From Chloroflexota bacterium (GTDB lineage: Bacteria > Chloroflexota > Limnocylindria > Limnocylindrales > CSP1-4), in the NCBI GenBank assembly GCA_005881055.1, contig VBHW01000042.1, positions 9,816 to 18,859 on the forward strand: a stretch of 9,044 bases of DNA, written 5' to 3'. The position numbers and the translations under genes were made by a program. Below are positions 1 to 7,315 of the stretch, one piece after another; within the stretch, counting starts at the first letter, position 1; each line of letters starts with the position of its first letter. The notes under the pieces are model-generated. The model searched no databases, was not told where the DNA came from, and worked only from the letters and a program-made list of their open reading frames with translations.

Positions 1-1
1 C

Positions 2-1531
2 TTCTACTGGCTGTACAAGGCCGTCGTGCTCGTCGCGAGCGTCGCCGTGTCGTTCACGCGGATGCGGCGGGTGATGGCGGTCGACTGGCGAACCCGGGCG
101 TTCGCGCTGTCGGACATCGGCGAGCGCAGGGTGGAGATCGACCGGCGCATCGCGCTCGTGGCCGACCGGGTGGGCGTCCTCGAGGCCTCGGGCCGGGGTC
201 TCGCCGCGTCCGGCGGACGGCGCGAGCTCGATCGCCTGCAGGACGAGCGCCGCGCGCTCGATCGGCTCATCGAGAACCCGGTCGTGGACATGCCGCGACC
301 GGATCGCCTATGGCACGTCGCGCTCATCCCGACGTATACCGAGCCGTTCGAGAAGCTGTGCGAGACGGTCGCCGCACTCGCGAGGACGGACTATCCGCGC
401 GACCTGCGGATGGTCGCGATCATCACGCGGGAGACCGATCACCAGGGGCGCGAGAACGTCGCCCGCCTGCGCGAGGTCTTCGGCGACCAGTTCCTCCACT
501 TCTTCCACATCCTCGACCCGCTGGAGCCGGGGATCGTCGTCGGCAAGAGCGCGGCGATGGCCTACGGCGGCCGTTGGCTGTACCGGGCTCTCGTATCACT
601 CGGGTTCGACCCGGCGGAGGTCGTCGTCACCGACCTCGACTCCGACTACCGCGTCCACCCGCAGTACTTCGGCTACCTCACGTACACGTTCCTCACCGAG
701 TCGGATCGCTACCGCCGGCTGTACCAGCCCGTGCCGATGTTCCACAACAACCTCTGGGAGACGCCGATCCCCGTCCGGCTCGTGGCCGTCGGCGCCACGC
801 ACGTCCAGATGTGGCGCTCGCTCACGCCGGAGAAGCTCGTCAGCTTCAGCAGCTATGCCGTCTCGCTGCGGACGCTCCACGAGGTCGACTACTGGGCGAC
901 CGATGCCATCCCGGAGGACAGCCGCTTCTACTGGAAGAGCTTCTTCCGCTACGGCGGCGAGTTCCGGGCGGTACCGCTCTTCATCCCGATGTACGGCGAC
1001 GCCGTGCGCGCCCGCTCGTACCCGCGGACGCTCGTGCAGCAATACCTCCAGATCCGCCGCTGGGCATGGGGCGTCACGGACATCCCGTACTACATCAAGC
1101 ACGCGATCGCCCATGCGGAGATCCCGCGGGCCCGCCGATTCGGGCGGCTCGCCGACCTGTGGCTCGACCACATCAACTGGGCGATCGCCCCGTTCGTGAT
1201 GATCTTCGGCTCGAATCTGCCCCTGTTCATCAGCTCGCAGTTCGGGGCGGGTCGGTTCGCCCAGTCGACGCTCGGCCAGAACCTGCCGATCTATGCGTCG
1301 GGGCTGCTGACTCTCGCGTTCTGCAGCCTCCTCGTGCTCGTGTACGTCGAGGACCGGATCTGCCCGCCGCGGCCCGCGACGTGGGGCCTCTGGAAGCGGG
1401 CCGCGTCGCGCATCCAGTGGATCCTCCTGCCACTCGTCGGGCTCGTGTTCAGCAACCTGCCGGCGCTCGACGCCCAGACGCGCCTCATGACCGGCCGCTA
1501 CCTCGAATACCGGGTGACCGAGAAGGCCTGA
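2..1531 (+). CDS. membrane family-2 glycosyltransferase, 5' end beyond the window
   Basis: The frame is open from base 2 to the TGA at 1529-1531, so the true start lies upstream; GTG at 26 is only an internal codon. The visible part starts inside a hydrophobic stretch (FYWLYKAVVLVASVAV), then a charged, helix-prone linker (about bases 115-275), then a GT2 catalytic domain opening at VALIPTYTEP. Seen in order are a DLDSD metal/nucleotide-sugar motif (about 632-646), an IPED catalytic-base motif (908-919) and a QIRRW motif (1049-1063), matching the D, DxD, ED and QxxRW signature of processive, cellulose-synthase-like GT2 enzymes. Two or three C-terminal hydrophobic segments follow (about 1170-1240, 1290-1350, 1410-1470). 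The family transfers sugars from nucleotide donors at the inner face of the cytoplasmic membrane. Sugar and product cannot be told from sequence. The convergent LCP neighbour would fit a role in an envelope polysaccharide, but this is inference. Confidence 0.88.
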   Translation, partial: FYWLYKAVVLVASVAVSFTRMRRVMAVDWRTRAFALSDIGERRVEIDRRIALVADRVGVLEASGRGLAASGGRRELDRLQDERRALDRLIENPVVDMPRPDRLWHVALIPTYTEPFEKLCETVAALARTDYPRDLRMVAIITRETDHQGRENVARLREVFGDQFLHFFHILDPLEPGIVVGKSAAMAYGGRWLYRALVSLGFDPAEVVVTDLDSDYRVHPQYFGYLTYTFLTESDRYRRLYQPVPMFHNNLWETPIPVRLVAVGATHVQMWRSLTPEKLVSFSSYAVSLRTLHEVDYWATDAIPEDSRFYWKSFFRYGGEFRAVPLFIPMYGDAVRARSYPRTLVQQYLQIRRWAWGVTDIPYYIKHAIAHAEIPRARRFGRLADLWLDHINWAIAPFVMIFGSNLPLFISSQFGAGRFAQSTLGQNLPIYASGLLTLAFCSLLVLVYVEDRICPPRPATWGLWKRAASRIQWILLPLVGLVFSNLPALDAQTRLMTGRYLEYRVTEKA

Positions 1532-1552
1532 CTGGGACTTCTGGGCGGGCCC

Positions 1553-1589
1553 CGCCGCCGGGCACCCGCCTACGGCGCGGGCGGCGGCG
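1553..1589. terminator. GC-rich hairpin between convergent genes, possible bidirectional terminator
   Basis: CGCCGCCG (1553-1560) pairs perfectly with CGGCGGCG (1582-1589). An inner stem CCCGC (1565-1569) pairs with GCGGG (1577-1581) after a 4-nt bulge, leaving a 7-nt loop that contains the LCP stop codon. It covers the 38-bp gap between two convergent stops and the last codons of the LCP gene, where a shared terminator would be expected. No T-tract follows on either strand, so it is not a classical intrinsic terminator; GC-rich repeats in the LCP tail could form it by chance. Confidence 0.3.
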
Positions 1590-3357
1590 TGAGGTCGGGC
1601 GTGGTTCGGGCGGTCGTGATGACGATGTCGGCCCGGGCGGCAGGGTCGTTCACGAGGGTCGGTTTCACGCCGAACAGCCCCTGCAGGTAGGCGACGGTAG
1701 TCGGCGCGTCCTGCTCGGCGCCGTTGTAGACGACGATCTTCGTGCGGCTCGTCGCCGGCGGGTGCTGGTTCGGGGCGCTCGCGTTGATGCCCTGGTACTC
1801 GAGGAACGCCGCGATGTCCGCGGCCTGGCCGATCTGGCCGGACCCGTTGAGGACCCAGACGGAGGCTTCCTCCTCGGCCATCTTCACGCGCTGGTCGTCG
1901 TTCGTTGGCGTCCCGCTGAACGCGGCGCGGACGGCCTGGCGGATCTTGTTGATGTACGGGTCGATCGAGTCGCCGCAGCGGTTGACGATCTCGCGGCCGT
2001 AGAGGGGCGGCGAGAAGACGTACGACTTGATGTTCGTGGTATCGACCCCGTCCGCTAGGTGCAGGAGCGACGGCAGCTGGTCGACGGGCATGTCCGTGTG
2101 GATCGCCGACTTCAGCGCCTTGACGAGGTCGGGCAGCTTGGGCAGGAGCGCGTTGACGTCCGTCTGGTCCTTGAGCGACACGAGGACGCGCTGCTGGCGC
2201 TGCGATCGGTCGAAGTCGATCGAGCCATGACGAGACCGCGCGTACACGAGGGCCTCGGCCCCGGTCATGTGCTGGATTCCGGCCGGGATGTACACGCGCA
2301 TGAGGCGGTTGTTGTCGGCCGGGAACGTGTCGTCGAGGACGGGGAACTGGACGTTGATCGTCACGCCGCCGACCGAATCGACGACCTTCTTGAAGCCGTC
2401 GAAGTTCACCTCGACGTAGTAGCTGATGTCGATCCCGTACAGGTACCCCAGGGTGTCCTTGAGCGCCTGGAAGCCGCGCTGCTGGTCGTTGCCGGGGAAG
2501 AGGTCGGGCCGGCTCCGGGCTGTCGTCCAGAGGCTGTTGATCTTGCAGGGCACGGTCCCGTAGTAGGCCTGGGCGGGTCCCGGCGGCAGGGGCACGTTCA
2601 CGGTGTCGCGCGGCAGGCTGAACAACGCGACCTGCTTCGTCTTCGGGTCGATGCTCGCGACGATGAGCGTGTCGGTGTTGAACGTGCCTTCGCGCGGCCG
2701 CTGGTCGGCGCCGATGAGGAGGACGTTGAGGCGGCCGCCGGTCCACGGCTTGATCGTGCCGGTGGGGGCCGCCGATGCCCCGGGCGGCACCGTCCCGATC
2801 GGGATCGACGGCCCGGGTGTTTCGTCCGACCCACTTGCCGAGGGTGAGCCGGAGGCATCGGCCTCGTCGCACTGGGCCGTGCCGCTCGGGTCGAAGATGC
2901 AGCCGATGATGTCCTGGCCGATCGAGCCGTAGTACGCGACGACCGCGTGGTTGCTCGCCATGACGATGATCACCGCGAGGAGCCCGGCGAGGGAGAGCGT
3001 GCTCGGCGAGATCCGCGGCCGGCCGAGCCGGCCCCCTGCGCTCACCTCGTAGGCGTTGATGTAGCCCGCGACGCGGTAGGCGTCGACCGCGGCGACGACC
3101 CGATAGACGAGCGCGACGACGTTGACGACCTGGATGAGGACGAGGAAGCGGGCGATCTCGCCGAGGAGCTCGAGCGAGGTCATGTGGATCGCGACGCCCG
3201 CCACGAGCGAGATGAGGAGGATCGGCGCCGCTGCGAAGCCCAGCGCCCGTGTGTACGCCCCCGCGTAGGCGTGGCCGAGCCCGGGGAAGATGAGGGAGAG
3301 GAACGCCGCCGCGAACGCCGAGCGATGGCGCGCCTGCGGTCCCTGCTGCGAGGACAT
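1570..3357 (-). CDS. LytR-CpsA-Psr (LCP) family glycopolymer transferase with N-terminal multi-pass membrane domain and LytR_C tail
   Basis: A 595-residue protein from the ATG at 3357-3355. The frame stays open upstream into ileS, but this start leaves a short polar N-terminus directly before the first membrane segment and lies just after a -10-like element. Residues 13-140 hold about four hydrophobic segments, the first with an FPGLGHAYAG motif typical of small TM2-like membrane domains. A Ser/Pro/Gly-rich linker follows (about 160-205). The LCP domain (about 208-400) shows LLIGADQR (D218, R220), NTDT (227-230), SLPRDT (247-252) and YARSRH with downstream DRSQRQQR (372-390), the conserved phosphate/metal-binding and catalytic positions. 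Residues 495-580 resemble the LytR_C domain. LCP enzymes move polyprenyl-linked glycopolymers onto peptidoglycan or other acceptors outside the membrane. Transcribed away from ileS and convergent with a glycosyltransferase. The polymer is unknown. Confidence 0.9.
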   Translation of the reverse strand: MSSQQGPQARHRSAFAAAFLSLIFPGLGHAYAGAYTRALGFAAAPILLISLVAGVAIHMTSLELLGEIARFLVLIQVVNVVALVYRVVAAVDAYRVAGYINAYEVSAGGRLGRPRISPSTLSLAGLLAVIIVMASNHAVVAYYGSIGQDIIGCIFDPSGTAQCDEADASGSPSASGSDETPGPSIPIGTVPPGASAAPTGTIKPWTGGRLNVLLIGADQRPREGTFNTDTLIVASIDPKTKQVALFSLPRDTVNVPLPPGPAQAYYGTVPCKINSLWTTARSRPDLFPGNDQQRGFQALKDTLGYLYGIDISYYVEVNFDGFKKVVDSVGGVTINVQFPVLDDTFPADNNRLMRVYIPAGIQHMTGAEALVYARSRHGSIDFDRSQRQQRVLVSLKDQTDVNALLPKLPDLVKALKSAIHTDMPVDQLPSLLHLADGVDTTNIKSYVFSPPLYGREIVNRCGDSIDPYINKIRQAVRAAFSGTPTNDDQRVKMAEEEASVWVLNGSGQIGQAADIAAFLEYQGINASAPNQHPPATSRTKIVVYNGAEQDAPTTVAYLQGLFGVKPTLVNDPAARADIVITTARTTPDLTPPPAP

Positions 3358-3364
3358 CGTCGGG

Positions 3365-3371
3365 TAGGATA
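3365..3371. promoter_or_regulatory. TAGGATA, candidate shared -10 element for divergent LCP and ileS transcription
   Basis: The 58-bp spacer contains TAGGATA. On the plus strand 3365-3370 reads TAGGAT; on the minus strand 3371-3366 reads TATCCT. Both fit TANNNT. With standard -10 spacing, predicted starts are near 3377 for ileS (leader about 39 nt) and near 3359 for the LCP gene (about 2 nt before its ATG), 18 bp apart. I see no convincing -35 hexamer (16-18 bp upstream) and no extended TGn motif on either strand, so this rests on position and symmetry. Confidence 0.45.
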
Positions 3372-3406
3372 GCCGGACTCCACCGTCCGAGCCGTGAGGC
3401 CATCCC

Positions 3407-3418
3407 GGGAGAAGCTTG
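3407..3418 (+). promoter_or_regulatory. ribosome binding site and TTG start of ileS
   Basis: GGGAG at 3407-3411 lies 4 nt before TTG at 3416-3418. An in-frame TGA at 3395-3397 prevents any longer product, and no ATG or GTG lies between that stop and the TTG. The resulting N-terminus, MFEPV followed by a KPD motif, matches the usual beginning of IleRS proteins. The purine run continues as GAAG to 3414, so the effective spacing is slightly ambiguous. Confidence 0.7.
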
Positions 3419-6400
3419 TTCGAGCCGGTCACCGCCAAGCCCGACCTCATCGCCCAGGAGCACGCGATCCTGGCCCGGTGGGCCGAGCGCAGGACCTTCG
3501 CCCGGCTGCGCGCCCAGAACGAGGCCGGACCGCGCTGGAGCTTCCTCGACGGGCCGATCACCGCCAACAACCCGATGGGCGTCCACCACGCGTGGGGGCG
3601 GATGTACAAGGACGTCTTCCAGCGCTTCCAGGCGATGCTCGGCAAGAGCCAGCGCTGGCAGAACGGCTTCGACTGCCAGGGACTGTGGGTCGAGGTCAAC
3701 GTCGAGCGTGACCTCGGCTTCGCGTCGAAGCGCGACATCGAGGCGTACGGGATCGCTCCGTTCGTCAACCTCTGCAAGCAGCGCGTCCTGACGTACGCCG
3801 CGCGCCAGACGGAGCAGTCGGTCCGGCTCGGCTACTGGATGGACTGGAACGACCCCGACGAGCTGCTCCGGCTGCGCGACCTCCTGGCGGCCGATCCGTC
3901 GCAGCGGGCGACGATCGAAGGGCCGGACGGGCCCGTGGCCGACACGGTGGAGATGCTCGTCGGCCGACTGGGCATGCCCGACGTCGGCGGGAGCTACTTC
4001 ACGTTCAGCAACGAGAACAACGACCTCATCTGGGGCTTCCTCGCCGAGTGCCACCGCCGCGGCTGGATCTACAAGGGCCACGACTCGATGCCGTGGTGCC
4101 CGCGCTGCGGGACCGGCCTGTCGCAGATGGAGATGAACGAGGGCTACGCCGACCGCGAGGACCCCGGGCTCACCGTGCGCCTGCCGCTTCTCGACCGCCT
4201 GGGCGAGTCCCTCCTCGTCTGGACGACGACGCCATGGACGCTCGCCGCCAACGTCGCCGCGGCCGTCGGCCCGTCATTGCGCTACGTGCGGGTCCGCCAG
4301 GGCGACGAGGACTTCTGGCTCGCCCGCGGCCGGCTGAAGACGGCCCTGGTCGGGCCGTTCACGGTCGTCGAGGAGCGACCCGGCGCCGACCTCGTCGGCT
4401 GGCGCTACCGCGGCCCGTTCGACGAGCTGCCGGCCGTGCGCGAGGCGCTCGCGAAGGGCACGCGCGACGAGCCAGGGGCGGCGTACGAGCACCGCGTCGT
4501 GGCCTGGGAGGACGTCGGCGAGGACGAGGGTACGGGGGTCGTCCACATCGCGCCCGGCTGCGGCGCCGAGGACTACCAGCTCGGCAAGGCGCTCGGGCTG
4601 CCGGTCATCGGCCCGATCGACGAGGATGGCCTGTACTTCCCGGGCTTCGGCTGGCTCAGCGGCCGGGAGGCCCCGGCCGTCGCCCAGGCGATCATCGACG
4701 ACCTCGAGCGGCGGCGGTTCTTCTACCACCTCGAGGCGTACACCCACCGCTACCCGCACTGCTGGCGGTGCGGCACGCCGCTCCTCTTCCGGCTCGTCGA
4801 CGAGTGGTTCATCAGCATGGGCGAGGTCTACGACCAGCCGCGCGAGACGCTGACGCGCGAGCAGGTCGACGCGAGCCTCCGCTACCAGATCATGGAGGTC
4901 TGCGCGGACATCCGGTGGATCCCCGGCTTCGGGTATGAGCGGGAGCTCGACTGGCTCCTGAACATGCACGACTGGATGATCAGCAAGAAGCGCTACTACG
5001 GGCTCGCCCTGCCGATCTACGACTGCGCCGCGTGCGGGACGTTCGACGTCGTCGGCGGCCGCGAGGAGCTCAGGGAGCGGGCGATCGAGGGCTGGGAGGC
5101 GTTCGAAGGGCACACGCCGCACCGGCCGTTCGTCGACGCCGTGAAGATCGCCTGCCGTGGCTGCGGCGCACCGGTCGAGCGGATCCGGGACGTCGGCAAC
5201 CCGTGGCTGGACGCCGGCATCGTGCCGTTCTCGACGCTCCACTATCGGGAGGACCAGGAGTACTGGGCCCGCTGGTTCCCGGCAGACTTCATCACCGAGA
5301 GCTTCCCCGGCCAGTTCCGCAACTGGTTCTACGCGATGCTCGCGATGAGCACCGTGCTCCGCCGGACGGCCCCGTTTCGCACGATTTTCGGCTACGCGAC
5401 GCTGTTCGGCGAGGACGGCCGGCCGATGCACAAGAGCTGGGGCAACGCCATCGAGTTCGACGAGGCGGCCGAGCGCATGGGCGTCGACGTCATGCGCTGG
5501 ATGTTCGCCCTGGCCCGGCCCGACGACAACATCCTCTTCGGCTGGCATGCCGCCGACGAGGCGCGGCGCGGGCTCCTCGTCCTGTGGAACGTCTACGCGT
5601 TCTTCGTCCGCTTCGCGCGGCTCGCCGACTGGAGGCCCGGAACGGGCGGCCCGCCGGTGGCCGAGCGCTCGCCGCTCGATCGCTGGATCCTCTCGCGGGC
5701 GGCGGCGCTGGCCGCCAGGGCAGGGGACCGCCTCGCCGACTACGACACCCGCGAGGCGGCCGTGGCCGTCGAGACGTTCGTCGACGACCTGTCGACGTGG
5801 TACCTCCGGCGATCGCGCCGGCGATTCTCGCGGGCGGAGCCGGGCGCCGACCGCGACGCGGCGTTCGCGACGCTCCACGCGGTCCTCGCCGCGGTCTCCC
5901 GCGTCGTCGCCCCGATCCTGCCGTTCCTCGCGGAGGCGATGTACGGGAACCTCGTCGCCGGGCAGGACGAGGACGCTACCGACAGCGTCCACCTCACGCG
6001 GTGGCCGGCCGACGAGCTGTCCTCACTCCGGGAGGTCCCGCTCGAGGAGGCGATGGCGACGGTCCGCCGCGCGGTCGAGCTCGCGCGCACGCTCCGGTCG
6101 TCGGCCGGGCTCAAGGTCCGCCAGCCGATCGCGAAGCTCTGGCTGGCCCTGCCGGGCGGCCGGCTTGTCGACCGCGAGGCGCTCCTCGACCTCCTCGCCG
6201 ACGAGGTCAACGTGAAGTCGATCGAGCTCATCGGCGACGAGTCGGAGCTCGTGGACCGGCGCGTGAAGGTGCTGCTGCCGCTCGTCGGCAAGCGGCTCGG
6301 GTCGGCGATCCCGGCGGTCATGGCGGCCGCGCGCTCGGGCGAGGTCGAGTTCCTGCCGGACGGTGGCGTCCGCCTGGCCGGGGTCACGCTCGCGCCCGAC

Positions 6401-6760
6401 GAGGTCGAGATCCAGGCGACGCCGCGGCCGGGCACGGCGGTCGCTCACGACGAGGGCCTCGTCGTCGTCATCGACACGAGCGTGACGCCCGAGCTGCGCG
6501 CCGAGGGCGACGCCCGCGAGCTCCAGCGGGCGATCCAGGACCTCCGGCGCGAGGCCGACCTCGAGCTGACCGACCGGATCGTCCTCTGGGTCGACGGGCT
6601 CGCTCCGGCCGTGGAGGTTCATCTGCCGGCGATCGCGGGAGAGACGCTCGCGGTCGAGGTGGTGCGCACGCCGCCACCGGCCGAGGCCACGCGCGTGACG
6701 GTCGCCCTCGACGCTGGACCCGTCACCGTCGGGCTGCGCCGGCACGATCCGGGCGAGTAG
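3416..6760 (+). CDS. ileS: isoleucyl-tRNA synthetase, type 2 (IleRS2), with swapped HIGH motif
   Basis: A 1114-residue cytoplasmic class I synthetase that charges tRNA-Ile with isoleucine and removes mischarged valine. The HIGH site reads GVHH (G55-H58) in the frame NNPMGVHHAWGR. The CP1 editing domain shows WTTTPWTLAANVA (from W269) and GTGVVHIAPGCGAEDY, with the expected discriminating Asp at D386. Cysteine pairs C228/C231, C449/C452 and C537/C540 with C580/C583 look like zinc knuckles. The KMSKS loop reads PMHKS (670-674) before WGNAIEFDEA. An anticodon-binding helical domain starts near LDRWILSR (about 754), and the C-terminal region (LRAEGDARELQRAIQDLR) is typical of type 2 enzymes. It is somewhat longer than the usual ~1030-1050 residues, partly through an insertion at about 148-191. 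The TTG start is supported by an SD and an in-frame upstream stop. It is the first gene of the rightward cluster, 39 bp before lspA. Confidence 0.97.
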   Translation: MFEPVTAKPDLIAQEHAILARWAERRTFARLRAQNEAGPRWSFLDGPITANNPMGVHHAWGRMYKDVFQRFQAMLGKSQRWQNGFDCQGLWVEVNVERDLGFASKRDIEAYGIAPFVNLCKQRVLTYAARQTEQSVRLGYWMDWNDPDELLRLRDLLAADPSQRATIEGPDGPVADTVEMLVGRLGMPDVGGSYFTFSNENNDLIWGFLAECHRRGWIYKGHDSMPWCPRCGTGLSQMEMNEGYADREDPGLTVRLPLLDRLGESLLVWTTTPWTLAANVAAAVGPSLRYVRVRQGDEDFWLARGRLKTALVGPFTVVEERPGADLVGWRYRGPFDELPAVREALAKGTRDEPGAAYEHRVVAWEDVGEDEGTGVVHIAPGCGAEDYQLGKALGLPVIGPIDEDGLYFPGFGWLSGREAPAVAQAIIDDLERRRFFYHLEAYTHRYPHCWRCGTPLLFRLVDEWFISMGEVYDQPRETLTREQVDASLRYQIMEVCADIRWIPGFGYERELDWLLNMHDWMISKKRYYGLALPIYDCAACGTFDVVGGREELRERAIEGWEAFEGHTPHRPFVDAVKIACRGCGAPVERIRDVGNPWLDAGIVPFSTLHYREDQEYWARWFPADFITESFPGQFRNWFYAMLAMSTVLRRTAPFRTIFGYATLFGEDGRPMHKSWGNAIEFDEAAERMGVDVMRWMFALARPDDNILFGWHAADEARRGLLVLWNVYAFFVRFARLADWRPGTGGPPVAERSPLDRWILSRAAALAARAGDRLADYDTREAAVAVETFVDDLSTWYLRRSRRRFSRAEPGADRDAAFATLHAVLAAVSRVVAPILPFLAEAMYGNLVAGQDEDATDSVHLTRWPADELSSLREVPLEEAMATVRRAVELARTLRSSAGLKVRQPIAKLWLALPGGRLVDREALLDLLADEVNVKSIELIGDESELVDRRVKVLLPLVGKRLGSAIPAVMAAARSGEVEFLPDGGVRLAGVTLAPDEVEIQATPRPGTAVAHDEGLVVVIDTSVTPELRAEGDARELQRAIQDLRREADLELTDRIVLWVDGLAPAVEVHLPAIAGETLAVEVVRTPPPAEATRVTVALDAGPVTVGLRRHDPGE

Positions 6761-6774
6761 GCTGGAGGCGGTGC

Positions 6775-6790
6775 GGGAGGTGCGACCCTG
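6775..6790 (+). promoter_or_regulatory. Shine-Dalgarno GGGAGG placed for a CTG start of lspA
   Basis: GGGAGG (6775-6780) is followed by 7 nt and then CTG at 6788-6790, in frame with lspA. The first ATG of that frame (6800) is 19 nt from this site and has only GAGG 2 nt upstream, which is too close. The ileS TAG (6758-6760) is the upstream in-frame stop, and no in-frame ATG, GTG or TTG lies between it and 6800. Either CTG initiates (four extra residues) or the ATG is used with poor signals. Confidence 0.4.
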
Positions 6791-6799
6791 AACGAGGCG

Positions 6800-7315
6800 A
6801 TGGCGGCGGACGGCGAGCGCGGCAGGTCGAGGGCGCTCGACCGTCCTCGCTGGGGGCTCTTCCTCGGCCTGGCCGCGTCGATCGTCGTCGCCGACCAGCT
6901 CGTCAAGGCCTGGATCGTCGGCCCGGGAGCGTTCGTCGTCGGGCGCCCGGTCTCGATCGTCGGCGACCTCGTGCGGATCACGCTCACCCACAACCAGGGG
7001 GCGCTGTTCGGGCTGTTCCAGGGATCGGCGCCGATCTTCGCGCTCGTGAGCCTCGCCGTCCTCGGGATCATCCTCTGGTACCACGCCCGGGCCGGCCAGA
7101 GCCTGCTCGTCTCCGTCGCCCTCGGCCTCCTGCTCGGCGGCGCGGTCGGCAACCTCCTCGATCGGCTGCGGCTCGGCTATGTCGTCGACTTCGTCGACGC
7201 GGGCATCGACGGGTGGCGCTGGTACACGTTCAACGTCGCCGACGCGGCGATCAGCACGGCGATCCTCCTCCTCATCCTCCTCGCGCTCCGGCCCGATCGT
7301 GGTCCAGCAGCCTGA
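6800..7315 (+). CDS. lspA: lipoprotein signal peptidase II
   Basis: Encodes 171 residues from ATG 6800; a CTG at 6788 is an alternative start with a better SD and would add four residues. The protein is a polytopic membrane aspartyl protease that cleaves the signal peptide of diacylglyceryl-modified prolipoproteins at the outer face of the cytoplasmic membrane. Four hydrophobic segments are visible (about 18-38, 68-93, 99-117, 147-163). Family motifs occur in order: VVADQLVKAW (D32), THNQGALFG (N65), GNLLDR with catalytic D121, and FNVADAAI with catalytic D148. Both catalytic aspartates are present and the length is normal for LspA. It lies 39 bp after ileS, a pairing common in bacteria, and overlaps the next gene by 17 bp. 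A basic N-terminal tail of about 17 residues precedes the first membrane helix. Confidence 0.95.
   Translation: MAADGERGRSRALDRPRWGLFLGLAASIVVADQLVKAWIVGPGAFVVGRPVSIVGDLVRITLTHNQGALFGLFQGSAPIFALVSLAVLGIILWYHARAGQSLLVSVALGLLLGGAVGNLLDRLRLGYVVDFVDAGIDGWRWYTFNVADAAISTAILLLILLALRPDRGPAA

Noticed and set aside
3358..3415. T-box riboswitch or other leader RNA controlling ileS
   Set aside because: A T-box leader needs roughly 150-200 nt or more with a specifier loop; the whole spacer is 58 bp and the predicted leader is about 39 nt.
596..4081. A 1161-residue open frame on the minus strand, plus many other long frames on both strands
   Set aside because: It crosses three genes with clear protein-family motifs in other frames, its translation is Arg/Pro/Ala/Asp-biased without recognisable motifs, and few stop codons are expected at this GC content.
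7179..7298. An upstream ATG extension of the pseudouridine synthase
   Set aside because: The extension lies inside lspA and translates to a Ser/Arg/Thr-rich low-complexity peptide, typical of an out-of-frame GC-rich gene; GTG 7299 gives a normal N-terminus.
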